DNA from: Gnetum montanum
Taxonomy: Eukaryota; Streptophyta; Gnetopsida; Gnetales; Gnetaceae
Assembly (NCBI GenBank): GCA_015680685.1
Contig: MNCI01002813.1
Location: 1,262,048 to 1,287,842 of the forward strand
Length of the DNA stretch: 25,795 bases
Reading direction: 5' to 3'
Shown here: in pieces, positions 11,200 to 20,715 of the stretch
How positions within the stretch are numbered: position 1 is the stretch's first letter
Layout: every line of letters begins with the position of its first letter
The notes under the pieces: model-generated
What the model saw: only the letters and a program-made list of their open reading frames with translations
Told to the model about the DNA's origin: nothing
Database searches by the model: none
Translations under genes and position numbers: made by a program

Positions 11200-12520
11200 A
11201 CTAAAAATTTGCTAACATAGGTGAGATTTTTTTCCATTTATCAAGCTTCTTTTTTAATATTATCAACCACATAATTCCACAAACTAGTAAGATTAAGCTC
11301 AAAAGAATAAGGTATTCCTAAAATTTTGAAGATAGAATCTTTTTTATAAGATTTTCGAAGATTTAAGGGTAACCTACTCATCAAAATTGCTATTACAATC
11401 AATAAGAAATTTTTTCTCATTGATTGGAGAGTCAGGTAACATGTAGTAGTCCTTCACTCTCGCTAAAAGAGTATTGATATGTCACAAAAAATTATTAATC
11501 ATAAAAAAAGAATCATTTGTGAAGTGCATGTTAAACAACTACATACCTTGGTCATCAATTAAAATTCCCTTAATGAAAATCTACATCAATAATAAAAATA
11601 TAGGGAGCTAGAGGACAACCTTAACGAATTGATTGTTGAAGAGAAAAGGTGGAACTTAATCCAAAATTAGTAGCAACTTGAGCATAACATTAGTGAGCAA
11701 GGTATGAACAAGTCGAAGTATCAATGAGCAAGGTATGAACAAGTTGAATAAATAATCACCAAATCCCAATTTACAAAGATAAGAAATAATGAAATTTCAT
11801 TCAATCCTATCATAAGATTTAGCATAATCTAACTTAACAAAAGTAATATCTTGATTAATATCAAAAGCCCACTACATTCCATTTCAAGTTGCAATAACTT
11901 TATTTAAGATTTGTATACATTTCACAAAAGTAGTTTTCTCAGCTATGATGATATCTTCAATAACCTTCTAAATTCAGCAAGCCATGCATTTAGCTAAAAT
12001 TTTATAAGTATTGTTAAGAAGAGTAATAGGTTTCCAATTATCAATATGTTAAAGATATTCATTCTTAGGAAGAAGATAAATTACATATTTATTAATATTT
12101 TTTCCCAAAGAAACTTTTCGAATGGCTTCTTGAAAAACATGAAAGAGATCATCTCCAATGATGTCTTAATACTTCTTACAAAATTCAATAGAAAACCCAT
12201 CAAAACTTGGAGCTTTACCATCTACCAAACTAAAGGCTGCTGCTTGGATTTCTTCTACTGTAATTTTTGCTTTTTGCTTTAAGAATACTTTGATGTACTT
12301 CTGTTATAAGATGAGGAATATGTGTACTAGAGGCATTAAAAGATTTCTTACTAAAACCTTTAAAATAATAATGATTTGCTAAAAAATTATTAATAGTCTC
12401 CAAATCTTTAATGATAAAATCATTTATATAAAGTGATTTTAGTTTAGGTACTTGACCCTTTACTTTTATAAATTTAAACATTTCCTTGTAAGGTTCATCT
12501 TCAGTTTTTAGCCAATCCAT
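11200..12520 (-). pseudogene. LINE reverse transcriptase remnant
   Basis: Recognisable minus-strand blocks, in order, are VKGQVPKLKSLYI in the region before RT (near 12455), LPKNEYL then HIDNWKPITLLNN and TYKILAKCMA (near 11980-12090), FVKLDYAKSYDRIE (near 11795-11845), and FTNDSFFM at about 11500-11525, which stands where the FADD catalytic motif is expected. It is followed by LPDSPINEKKFLID and, near 11310, LGIPYSFELNLTSLW. These are typical L1 RT motifs. Stops include several TGA and TAA codons. The catalytic Asp pair is altered to Asn-Asp. Confidence 0.8.
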
Positions 12521-12839
12521 GCAACTTTAGGAAGTGCACTTTTAACTTCAAAAGTATCCCAACATATTTAGCATAGCAAGATTTATCCAAGGCTTGTTTA
12601 TTTTTAAAATAAAATGGATTATAGTATAAAATAATTTGCATTTATTTTCCACATTCTACAAGATCTTCTTCAACTTGATGCTTATGCTTAGCAAATTGCT
12701 TTCCAAATCATCTAGCATAATTTTTGACTCTACAAGTACTTCGCTACCACCAATCAATCCAAAAAATATCACCAATATCATTTTTTCTATATTTCATAAA
12801 GACTTCAAAATATTTTTTCCATCAAGTCCTATAAACATA

Positions 12840-13610
12840 TTATCATTCATATAAAAAGGCTCATGCTTTTGAAAGAATGAAGAATTAATACTAGAGAGAA
12901 AATCCCTAATCGGAAAATGATCTAATAAAGTAGCATCTATAGACGCTTCCACTTTTTTTAGAAGCTTCCAAAAAAACATTAGAGATGTAGAAGCTATCAA
13001 GTCAACAATAAATTCTATCATTTCCTTGTTGATAATTACACCAAATATAATGCTTTCCATTCAAATGAGATGAGAATAGAGAGCTAACATCAAAAAGAAA
13101 ATATTTTTTTCTTTAAAATTGCACCAATATTCTTTTTCTTGAGAATACATATTATAAGGAAGATCACCAAGTTTCTTTAAATGAATTTTAACCATACTGA
13201 AATCACCTCCAATAATGAAAGGAGCTTTAGCCATGGATAGAAGATACTTTAAAACTTGTGATTGATCTTTTCTATTATTAGAAGCATAAATATTACAAAG
13301 TTGAAAGTTACATTTTTTACTATAACAAATAATACAAATAACTCTTCCAAGGTTGTCAAAACTAGAATTCAAAACTTTTCTAGTCCAATTTTTATTAACA
13401 AGAATAACAACATCTCCTTTATTAACTTCATGATCAATAGATAAATAAATGTAATTTTTTAAAATGCATTTACCAACAAAACTAATATCATGATCTAAAA
13501 TCTTAATTTCTTATAAGAAAATAAAATCTAGAGATAAATACCAAATTAAAAGATACTCAACAATCTTTACTTGAGACCTATTAGAAAGGCCCTAAACATT
13601 CCATGATAAA
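12840..13610 (-). pseudogene. LINE APE-type endonuclease remnant
   Basis: This domain nicks target DNA in L1 elements. The minus strand begins near 13605 with LSWNV followed by a stop and GLSNRSQ, the normal domain start. Between 13372 and 13061 an open stretch reads QLCNIYASNNRKDQ and PFIIGGDFSMVK, corresponding to the N-x-Y-A and GGDFN motifs. The next frame includes TLLDHFPIRDF, corresponding to SDHxPI. The catalytic Asp of GGDF is kept, and its Asn is changed to Ser. Two long frames cover 13061-13372 and 12794-13060, so a break lies near 13060. Confidence 0.8.
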
Positions 13611-13611
13611 A

Positions 13612-14100
13612 TTAACTTTGAAATGTATGGGACAAGGCCCCCATCTTTGATTTTTCAAGCTTAGCATTTACCTTACATTCCTTGTCACTAATAAGTAAAA
13701 AAGAACTATTTAATAAGAAAACATTTGAAATAGTAGTAGAAGCAAAAAGAGAATGAAATACCATTGGGATTTTTAATTTGAAAGTAATAGTTGTAGGAAT
13801 CTTCTTTTTATGTTTCACTAAATGAAATCCATCTACATTGGTATTTTCATTGCTAGTCCCTATTGAAACTTTCTTATTTTTTAAGGAGAAATTAACTTTA
13901 GATATCAAGAGTCTATTGGCACCTTTAAAATTAAAAGGATTAGTATAAGATTGAGAACTTGTTAAAGAAGATTTCATTTGTTCCTATTGAAAACTTTTTT
14001 TGAAAATTATTATTTTTTTCCCTTACAAATCACTCTTTTATTAGGAATAGCATAGGTTCCAATAATATGACCTTCACGATGGAAATATGGTACGTCAACA
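13612..14100 (-). pseudogene. LINE ORF1 3' part with degenerate zinc knuckle
   Basis: From about 14095 the minus strand reads PYFHREGHIIGTYAIPNKR, which resembles the single CCHC knuckle near the ORF1 C-terminus of plant LINEs, with all cysteines lost. After a stop, an open frame of 121 codons (13977-13612) follows, with GFHLVKHKKK, a basic motif common near the end of such ORF1 proteins. It then runs directly into the endonuclease. ORF1 would bind the element RNA. Confidence 0.55.
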
Positions 14101-14105
14101 CCTCT

Positions 14106-14715
14106 TCTGATCCCTTTGTTCTACCCTACATGAACGTTTTGTAGGTTTTAAGATTAAAGAAGACATGGATGAGTTTGTCATGTTAATATGTATCTTCTTG
14201 TGTTGATTTTGTTGATGATGATTCTTTGATGTTTTAGCATGTTTTGGGGTGTTTTGGGATCATTTTGATGGGTTTAGCGAGTTCCAAGATCTATGAGAAC
14301 TTGTTTGGAGGCAACTAAAGGTTCCAAACATCAAAACAAGCATTTTTGTGTTTAGCCTTGGTAGGTGAGATGTCCCACCAAAAATTGGGATGTTCCAGAT
14401 GAGACCTCCTAAATGTGTAGGTGAAATCTCAAGCGACATATCCCACTAGAACTTGGAACATCTTGGGACCAGATGGGATGTCCAAGAAACATAGCAGATG
14501 TCCTAATTGAGAGCTAGGTTTTCACAAAGACAACCTAGCAAAGTCAAAGACAATCAAGATGAATGGGGAAACTTTTAAAAATGCCCATCCCAATTCAATA
14601 AATAGTCAAAGCAAGATGGAAACAGCCAAAGCAAGATGGAAATAGCTAGGGAAAAGGTAAGAAAACTTGAGAAATAACTAAAAAACCTCAAGTTAAGTTG
14701 AGGAAAGATTCCAGG
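14106..14715. other. Unassigned region with reiterated GATGTCC motifs
   Basis: No gene is evident. Between about 14368 and 14500 the words GATGTCC, GGGATGT, GACATATCCC and AACATCTTGGGA recur in both orientations, giving imperfect short palindromes. A 20-bp tandem duplication follows at 14607-14646. The region ends at the left edge of the LTR of element B. It may be the target of element B or part of an unrecognised repeat. Confidence 0.45.
14607..14646. repeat. Two-unit 20-bp tandem duplication
   Basis: Two adjacent 20-bp units beginning caaagcaagatggaaa differ at a single base (cagc against tagc at the end). It looks like a local replication-slippage duplication. Confidence 0.9.
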
Positions 14716-15452
14716 TGATGAGTGGCAAGGTACCCCTATGCTCAACCATACGAATACAAGTGTTTCATGCACGATCCAGTTGAATTCGAAGGACTAAGTC
14801 CCTATGCGCCTTTGTGGAACAAGGACGGGTTGGTTGATCGTTGTCTTCCCAAACTTACTTGTATGTCATGATTGTATGGTTAAGTAAGCTTGAGGCATAT
14901 GATTTTTATATCTTTTATGTTTTTATGTCTTGTGCTAGTAGGGAAAGAGAGAGATAACTAAGTGACTAATTTAACTTAACTATTGATTAACTAAGCTTTA
15001 AACTAATCCTAACACTAGTATCCGTTCTCACTTACCATGCACATCCTGAACCAGTGCAACACTACTAGGATTACCAAACGCTAATCGTTACTCAGTTACC
15101 AAGTGTTACACGCATGCTCGAAGTGATCATACTGTGTGTGCTAATAACAGAAATGTAAAGTGCATAAAATAAAATAAAATAAATATAGAAGAAAATAAAA
15201 TAAAGGAAATGAGTAAGAAAAAAATCTCAAGTGCTACAAGGATAAATCAAAGAGCTCATCTTTATTGCCGTACATAAGGTGTTCTTAGGTACACAATGCT
15301 TGAATAAAGATCTGTCCACACTTCGACCTCCTGCTATGGGCACTTGGAAAATACTCTAACCTAAAAATAGACTACAAGAGTTTTGCTACTTGACTACTTC
15401 TAAATTCTTCTTCTAAATTACTCTTGACTCCCTATTGTGCACTTGGGCACTG

Positions 15453-15460
15453 TATTTATA
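15453..15460 (-). promoter_or_regulatory. TATA box in LTR of element B
   Basis: The minus strand reads CTTATAAATACAG here. It lies between the U3 tandem repeats and the presumed R region, with start of transcription expected about 25-30 bases to the left. Confidence 0.65.
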
Positions 15461-15523
15461 AGCTTGGGAGCAACTACTCTAATAATTACAAAAACTACCA
15501 CTCTAATTTTAGAGAAACTACCC

Positions 15524-15631
15524 CTCTAATAATAACCATTCTAATAATTAGAGTAACTGCTCTAATAATAACCATTTTAACAATTAGAGTAACTGCCCTA
15601 ATAATAACCACTCTAATTATTAAAGTAACCG
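15524..15631. repeat. Three tandem 36-bp repeats in U3 of LTR B
   Basis: The units are 15524-15559, 15560-15595 and 15596-15631. Each begins with a ctctaataataacc-like block and ends with an attagagtaactg-like block, so CTCTAAT and ATTAGAG form the arms of a small inverted repeat inside each unit. A degenerate partial unit lies to the left at about 15477-15523. The array is upstream of the TATA box in the direction of transcription. A 95-codon plus-strand frame here (15424-15711) is an artefact of the repeat length being a multiple of three. Confidence 0.9.
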
Positions 15632-15640
15632 CTCTCATCA

Positions 15641-15652
15641 TACTCCCACGAC
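15641..15652 (-). other. Polypurine tract next to 3' LTR, element B
   Basis: The minus strand reads GTCGTGGGAGTA immediately before the TGATGAG start of the LTR. The same position in copy C (21515-21526) reads GTCGTGGGGGTA. This is the expected plus-strand priming site. Confidence 0.75.
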
Positions 15653-16020
15653 TAAATGAAAACTCATCCTTGAGTTCCTTACAAAATATTGGGAAGGTAT
15701 GGGATTATTGACTAATTAACAACTGATAGATGACAGACTCAACATGCCCAGGGAATGGATCAATAAGCATATTACAACATTAGTATTCGTGACCATTGTG
15801 GTGAACACTCATACATAAATGACATCTAAGCCTTTATTTGGTAGCTTGTAGAGAAAGAGAGAGAAAGAAAATGAAGCGTGTTGTTGCCAATGCTAAGATT
15901 ATGCCTTCTGTTGTTTATCCATAGCCATGCCACCAGACTTGTTCCTTTCATAAATGCTTCAGTTCTGGTCCATCCTAAGTGCTTCCTCTAAGCCCAGTCT
16001 ATTATTTGTATGATCACCAT
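15653..16020 (-). pseudogene. Accessory ORF remnant, element B (mostly deleted)
   Basis: A minus-strand ATG at 16020 stands directly after a candidate intron acceptor, as in copy C. The frame meets a stop after about ten codons. Only some 370 nt remain between this ATG and the purine tract, against about 2.9 kb in copy C. The right end (to about 15720, with 'gggattattg' at 15699-15708) matches 21590-21599 in copy C. I read this as a copy that lost nearly all of the accessory ORF. Confidence 0.5.
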
Positions 16021-16085
16021 CTACACACACAACATAGTTACAAATGAGCAAGGATAGATAAACCACAATGCAGTTGATACCTTAC
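16021..16085 (-). other. Candidate leader intron, element B
   Basis: On the minus strand the 65-nt stretch begins GTAAGGTATC and ends TGTGTGTGTAG, directly before an ATG. Copy C has the same arrangement with GTAAGGTATA and GTGTTTGTAG. The match of both splice-type ends in two diverged copies is the reason for the call. Splicing is inferred and not shown. Confidence 0.45.
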
Positions 16086-17635
16086 CTCAATATGAAGCGC
16101 ATTGGCTGAGTTGTGGTTATGATAGAAACTGATTCGGAGATTTATCACTAGAAACTATCCAAGGTGTAGGGTTTAGGCAATTATTAAAATGGAAAAAATT
16201 TAAAAATTTATGCCAGGGCCCCCACGACTAAGAGCGAAGCTCTGGTAGCTATAAGATGGAAAAATATGAGGAACAAGAAAGATGGGAAAAAATAACAACA
16301 GCAACGCCAATAAAATAAGAGATGATTGATTGTAGAAAATGTTCAAAGAAAAGAACTTAATAATTGCATGAAAAAGGAATGCTAGAGGATCCTCCCCAAA
16401 GCAGGCTCATGCCTTTTATGCCCTACCAAATTTACAAACCAAAGAGTCCTTAGGCTCTAGGAATGTCATTTGGAAGAAAGAGTTAAGGACTTAGCCACAA
16501 GAATTCACCAAAGAAAAAAAATGCATCAACCCGGAAACAAAATAATGATAAAACTAGCAATGAGGTGGAAAATGGGAAGAAAGATGGAGATCAGAGAATG
16601 GAATGGAACCCCAAGAACAAGGTTGTGTAAAGTCCCTTGTGTATTTTATGGTTAATGTGACTGAGTAAAACTCATCCCAAATCCAGACTCAAACAAACCA
16701 CATCCAGTGACCTTGCATCAATACACTTGACGAATCCATCCACCTCAAGTAACAAGAATACTTCCACAAAAAGTTACCACCATTCCAAAGAGAGCAAGAT
16801 GGAGAAGTAGGAAGCGAGAAAGGGCCTTAGTTAGAGGGAACCTTCAAGCATGGGTAACATATCTTTTTAGTTCCATAACCAGTGCTTGTAGTCCTTTAAT
16901 TTGGTCTAAGGGGTGTGCTTTGAATTCCCATGGTTTTTTTTTTGAATAGGAACCACACCATGCAAAAACCCATGCATTTTTTTTGCATTTATTTTGTCCA
17001 AGGGGTGTGCTTTGAATTCTCCCTTTTCTCCTTTGTTTTTCTTTTTTTTTTTTTTCTTTTTTTTTCTTTTTTTTTTTTTGCATGAGAACCACACCATGCA
17101 AAGACTTATTTTTATTTTTGAGTCTTTCCTATATTTGAACATGTTAGAATGGTGAAAACCCAATAAAAAAGCATCCAAGCACCCCAAGAGAATGGCAAGC
17201 ACAAATGCATTGAATCCCCTTTAAGTCACACCCTTTTCATCCTTTGAGTCTTTCCTTGGTTTGAAAAATACCCAGCTACCAATTCATTGAAAGTTTACTT
17301 AGAGAAAAGGGAGTGCATAGTTCCAAGCCAAAGGAGACCATAGAGTTGTATGGATGAGTGGATGGCATGGACTAATTGCCTATTTTACCAAAAGAGCCAT
17401 ACCTTAATATCAGCATCATAATTCAAAGGTAAAAACCAAACATTAGCAAGCAATATGATATAATTTAATCCACCGTCATAAGTACTTATTGGATGACAAA
17501 TAAAAGTAAATCAAGCAAACCAAGAAATAGTAAAAATATGAATGATGGTGTAAAACAAAAATAAGAAAAGTTGAAAGAATGTGTAAAAAAAATTCAAAAA
17601 GAACTGAGGGCCTAGAATGGTTAGCATAGGTGGCA
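16086..17635 (-). repeat. Accessory leader and 3' region of element B
   Basis: No reliable gene. At 16216-16225 the minus strand has a GTCGTGGGGGCC purine tract matching 24759-24766 of copy C. The block 'cctccccaaagcaggctc' near 16391 matches 'cttccccaaagcaggttc' near 25336, so 16217-16450 corresponds to about 24757-25400 with some 400 bp missing. That missing part includes the internal TATA box. From 16847 to 17635 it matches the left end of the window. The minus-strand Lys-rich frames at 16844-17202 are read through long T runs and are not real genes. Confidence 0.6.
16903..17101. repeat. Two-unit direct repeat with long T tracts
   Basis: The blocks 'aaggggtgtgctttgaatt' (near 16907 and 17000) and 'aggaaccacaccatgcaaa' or 'gagaaccacaccatgcaaa' (near 16948 and 17084) occur twice in the same order, about 90-135 bp apart. 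The second unit is expanded by T-rich tracts at about 17035-17080. Confidence 0.8.
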
Positions 17636-17636
17636 A

Positions 17637-17644
17637 TCTCCCCC
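17637..17644 (-). other. Polypurine-tract-like site after integrase, element B
   Basis: The minus strand reads GTCATGGGGGAGA, preceded by the purine-rich AGATCTCCTCC complement. It is the counterpart of 664-671 in copy A. It follows the end of the integrase frame by about 130 nt and lies some 2 kb from the 3' LTR. Confidence 0.5.
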
Positions 17645-17769
17645 ATGACTAAGTTGGAAGGAGGAGATCTAAAATAGTAAGCAAAGTTGTCCATCAACAA
17701 AGGTAGCATGTGTACTACCTATCCTAAGCTCATGAATAGGTTTAGTTTGTTGTATGTTGACCAACAGTT

Positions 17770-18085
17770 TCTAATCTGGGCTCTGAGGTTTGTATATTGT
17801 CATGGCCCCTAAAGGAAAGGTTACATAAATGATATAAGGTCCTTCCCACAATGTTTGAAGTTTAGTACATTATGGCACATGTGTGGGATCCCAGTAGAGA
17901 ACCTTATCTCCTGGCTGATATTTAACTTTCCTAATTATTAGGTCATGATGTTGTTTATTGAAGGCCTTGTGCAATTCATTAGATGGCAAGGTAGCTAGTT
18001 GGTTTTCATCTAGCAAGTTAAGAATTACTAACCATTGTTTTTGTGCTAGATCAAGGTCAAGGTTGAGGTCACATGCCATGGATAG
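17770..18085 (-). pseudogene. Integrase C-terminal part, element B
   Basis: On the minus strand the frame reads NELHKAFNKQHH, VKYQPGDKVLYWDP and, after one stop, LWEGPYIIY. This matches the integrase C-terminal region of plant gypsy elements, where a GD-V-L block is followed by W-GPY. The zinc-binding domain and the catalytic core that should precede it are missing. The deletion joins this segment to RT in the same frame at about 18086. Confidence 0.75.
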
Positions 18086-19080
18086 TCTATGGAGGTAGCC
18101 AGTATGTCCAAGGAATGACCGAATATCTTTGATAGTCTTCGATTGATGGGTAATTCGTTGGATAACTTTGATTTTCTCGAGGTCTACCTCTATCCCTATG
18201 TGTGAGATTTTGTGCCCTAGTACCATGCCCTCTTGCATCATCAAATGACTTTTTGCAAATTGAGCCTCAAATTGGTTTCTACACATATTTTTAATACTTA
18301 CTCCAACCGGTCCAAGGCTTGATCAAAGTTTGCTTCATAAGTGGAGAAGTCATCCATAAAGACCTCCACACCATTTCCTATATGCTTTTGGAATATGCTT
18401 AGAACTAGTCATTGAAATGTTGCAGGGGCATTGCACAAGCCAAACAACATCTATTTGTATGCAAACGTTCCCCAAGGACTAGTGAATGTAGTCTTGGCTT
18501 GGTCTTCTAGGACTATTTGTATTTGATTATATCCACTATATCTATCCAGAAAACTATAGTAGCGATGCCCTATGATGGTGTCTAAGACTTGGTCAACAAA
18601 TGGCAACGGAAAGTGATCTTTAAATGTTGCCATATTCAATAGCCTAAAATCTATGCACACCCTCCATTTTCCTCCCTTTTTAGGCACAATAGCTAAGGGG
18701 CTAACCCATTCACCATAAGCAATGGGGTATATGAACCCAGCCTTGAGAAGCTATTCAAATTTTTCCTTGACTACTTGCTTTGGGTTCAAACGTCTCTGCG
18801 GTTGTCTTAGAGGCTTCATGGAAGGGTCAATGTAAATCCTATGTTGGAATATCCTAGGATCTATTCTAATTAATTTAGGATATGACCAAGTGAAAGCTTT
18901 TGACCATCTATTGATTACCTTTAGTAGTTCTTCTTTCTATTGAGGAGTAAGCTTAGCATTGATAATTACTGATTTTTCATTTTTAAGGAACATGTATTCC
19001 ATATTGGTGGGTAATGATTTTAGCTCAAGGGGCTCCTGCTTAAATTTCTCAAAGATTTTCATCTTTCCCTAGTTGATATT
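18086..19080 (-). pseudogene. Reverse transcriptase, element B (readable, few stops)
   Basis: RT copies the element RNA into cDNA. On the minus strand the frame from about 19050 gives the RT lead-in (EPLELKSLP, MEYMFLKNEKS), then KWRVCIDFRLLN, DHFPLPFVDQVLD, YYSFLDRYSGYNQI, MLFGLCNAPATFQ, VFMDDFSTYEANF at about 18343-18363, and after a short break VLGHKISHIGIEVD and IRSFLGHTGYLHR. The catalytic Asp of FLDRYSGY and the Asp pair of FMDD are present. At least four stops interrupt it, all of TAG or TGA type. It resembles Athila-group RT. Confidence 0.9.
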
Positions 19081-19199
19081 TTCAAGGTTAAGACCTGGAA
19101 GTTGGTGGTGGACTTACTCTAATGCGTCTATGCTATCAATGTAAGCACAAGTTAAACCCTTAGTTGGTTCCATGCATATGAGTGAACTCCTTTCTTGAT

Positions 19200-19740
19200 C
19201 AACTGTCAACCACTGGGTGCCTTCCTATTGTGTGGTTGCTTCATACAGTCATCTTTGTATGTTAATCACATGTGCACACTGATTGCATGTAGGCAATGTT
19301 AAACTTTGCACAAACCATGACATCTGCATGCAATTACACCTTGTGTCACTATATGCAATGCACGAAACTTTCTTCTTCTTGATCTTTTCGAATGTATTTT
19401 CCTTTGATATTTCTAGAGAAAGATCACGGATTCCTAGGCATGTGTCAATGGTGCTTAGCCATGCTCTTTCCATTATGATTAGGAAGCGCCTCTTACCATT
19501 GTTTACCTAAATCACTAGGAAGTCAGCTGGGTACGACCACCCATAAATAGTGGTAACATTGTCTTCCACCAGTCCCAATGGGACAGTAATGGACTGGTCG
19601 GCCAACTCTAGATGGATGTTGCTCTTTTTCAATGGAGGCAGGTTCCAAAACTTATACATTTCTTGAGAAATCAAGTTAACACTAGAACCTAAATCCAAAA
19701 GAGCCTTACACTGTGAATTTCTAGCAATTTTTCAGTATAT
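19200..19740 (-). pseudogene. Aspartic protease and linker, element B
   Basis: The frame from about 19735 reads KIARNSQCKALLDLGSSVN and continues LISQEMYKFWNLPPLKK and LADQSITVPLGLVEDN, which is the retropepsin-like protease of plant gypsy elements (DTGS replaced by DLGS, as in Athila and Tat groups). It would cleave the polyprotein. The frame 19473-19249 continues as the protease-to-RT linker with GIRDLSLEISKEN. A stop near 19507 separates the two open parts. Confidence 0.8.
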
Positions 19741-20715
19741 CAGAGGACTCCCAAGATCAGAGAATTTTCTGGGAAGGTGGCCAACTTTGATCTAATCAAT
19801 GATGGCATGTGTTAGAATGATCGTATGCATTGAGTGCAGTGGTTGAGTTGAAGGGGGATCTAAAGTTTTGATTGATACTAAGGCATCTAAGGAATCATCC
19901 TCTTATGATTACACAAGCTTGGTTGTTCTATTGGTTCTAAAGAAAGGTCTTTTCTTCATGTGATTGTTGGAACCAATAGTAGGTTGAGAGTTAACAGCCC
20001 TTGTGGCATTACGTTGTTGTGGTTGGGTAGGGATCTCACCCTGCATAGCTAGAGTAGGTGGCAGTGGCGCTATTGGTGGAAAAGATGTCGCCAAATGAGA
20101 AGGATGATATGCTTGCAGAATATTGCCTCTAGAAGAGAGAGTCCCATAATACTCGTGGGCTTGGTAGTGAGGTTGAGGAGTGACGTGACCAGTACAGTCA
20201 TGTGGGGAGATTGGTTGTTGCGCGTAATATCCATACAAGTTAGGTTGCTGGTAAGAATACTGTTGCCTTGGTGGTGGCATTCCCCATGATTGTGGGCATT
20301 GCCACTATTCATATTGCTCAATCGATTGTGGTGGAGTTCCACTAGGATAATATGTTAAGGGTTGGTGGAACTATCTTGGGTTACCTTGAGGGTAAGGTAA
20401 CCTTCAGGGTGTTTGCCATTTGTTCAATTATGGGTTGAGTGCATACACCCCAGACTCTTGCAGACGTGAGATTATAAGGTAACATCCCTTAGGATGGTCA
20501 TACTAACATATTTCACATCCACTATCATTATCTATTTCTGACTCCACAACCTCTTTAATGGTGGCAACTTTGCCCTTACCCTCACTACGTGCATGTTCAG
20601 CTTCTCTCTTTTTTCTTTCTTTGCAATCACTACATTGCTCTCTAGACTCCTCTACTATTTTACAAATATGAATACGAATACACTCAACCATACATACATG
20701 TTCAACTTCTTTCTT
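19741..20715 (-). pseudogene. Gag C-terminal half, element B
   Basis: From 20691 to 20503 the minus strand is open and rich in charged residues (CIRIHICKIVEESREQC, then ERKKREAEHARSEGKGK). It ends in a zinc-knuckle block near 20485-20525 reading CEIC, a stop, YDHPKGC, which fits the C-x2-C-x3-H-x3/4-C spacing seen in Athila-type Gag. It then enters a Pro/Gln/Tyr-rich segment (20280-19909) with PPPRQQYSYQQPNLYGYYAQ. The N-terminal half of Gag is missing because the frame runs straight into an LTR at 20716. Stops and frame changes interrupt 20300-20480. Confidence 0.75.

Larger units (their letters stand above)
9100..14105 (-). mobile_element. L1-type LINE, long 5'-truncated decayed copy
   Basis: On the minus strand the order from right to left is an ORF1 zinc-knuckle remnant, APE endonuclease, reverse transcriptase, RT-linked zinc finger and a 3' tail. 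This is the layout of plant L1 elements. All parts contain stops and frameshifts. The 5' edge is placed near 14105, where the zinc-knuckle frame fades, so most of ORF1 is missing. The 3' edge is uncertain. Coding similarity with the plus-strand fragment ends near 9390, and a T-rich stretch near 9104-9115 could be the old poly(A) tail. The sequence has one unresolved base at 10463. Confidence 0.85.
14716..15640 (-). repeat. 3' LTR of element B
   Basis: The plus strand starts TGATGAG and ends CTCATCA, so the two ends are inverted repeats with the standard TG...CA termini. The interior shares long blocks with LTR A and LTR C, for example 'aaccatacgaatac' near 14743 and the 'ctaggattaccaa' block near 15066. 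A purine tract on the minus strand sits directly to the right, and no primer site lies on the left, so this is a 3' LTR. At 925 bp it is about 125 bp longer than the other two, mostly because of tandem repeats in U3. Confidence 0.9.
14716..20715 (-). mobile_element. Decayed Ty3/gypsy element, copy B, internally deleted
   Basis: From left to right on the plus strand this holds the 3' LTR, a purine tract, a shrunken accessory region, a second internal purine tract, integrase C-terminus, RT, protease and gag C-terminal half. The orientation is minus. Three large losses are visible. Most of the accessory ORF is gone (compare 21675-24467 in copy C), RNase H plus the integrase core are gone at about 18086, and the gag 5' half, primer site and 5' LTR are gone at 20715/20716. 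It is less decayed than copy A. Confidence 0.85.

Noticed and set aside
14716-15640. Reading LTR B as a solo LTR or a 5' LTR
   Set aside because: A purine tract and recognisable element interior follow on its right, and no primer binding site lies on its left, so it is a 3' LTR of a minus-strand element.
15424-15711. Plus-strand 95-codon frame with a 12-residue repeat
   Set aside because: The peptide repeat comes from three 36-bp DNA repeats in an LTR. The repeat length divides by three, so the frame stays open by construction.
16844-17202. Minus-strand frames with long Lys runs
   Set aside because: The Lys runs are translations of homopolymer T tracts in a duplicated noncoding block. They are not a nuclear localisation signal or a basic protein.
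20095-20289. Plus-strand 64-codon frame
   Set aside because: It is antisense to the Pro/Gln/Tyr-rich Gag segment of element B, which has the better coding evidence.
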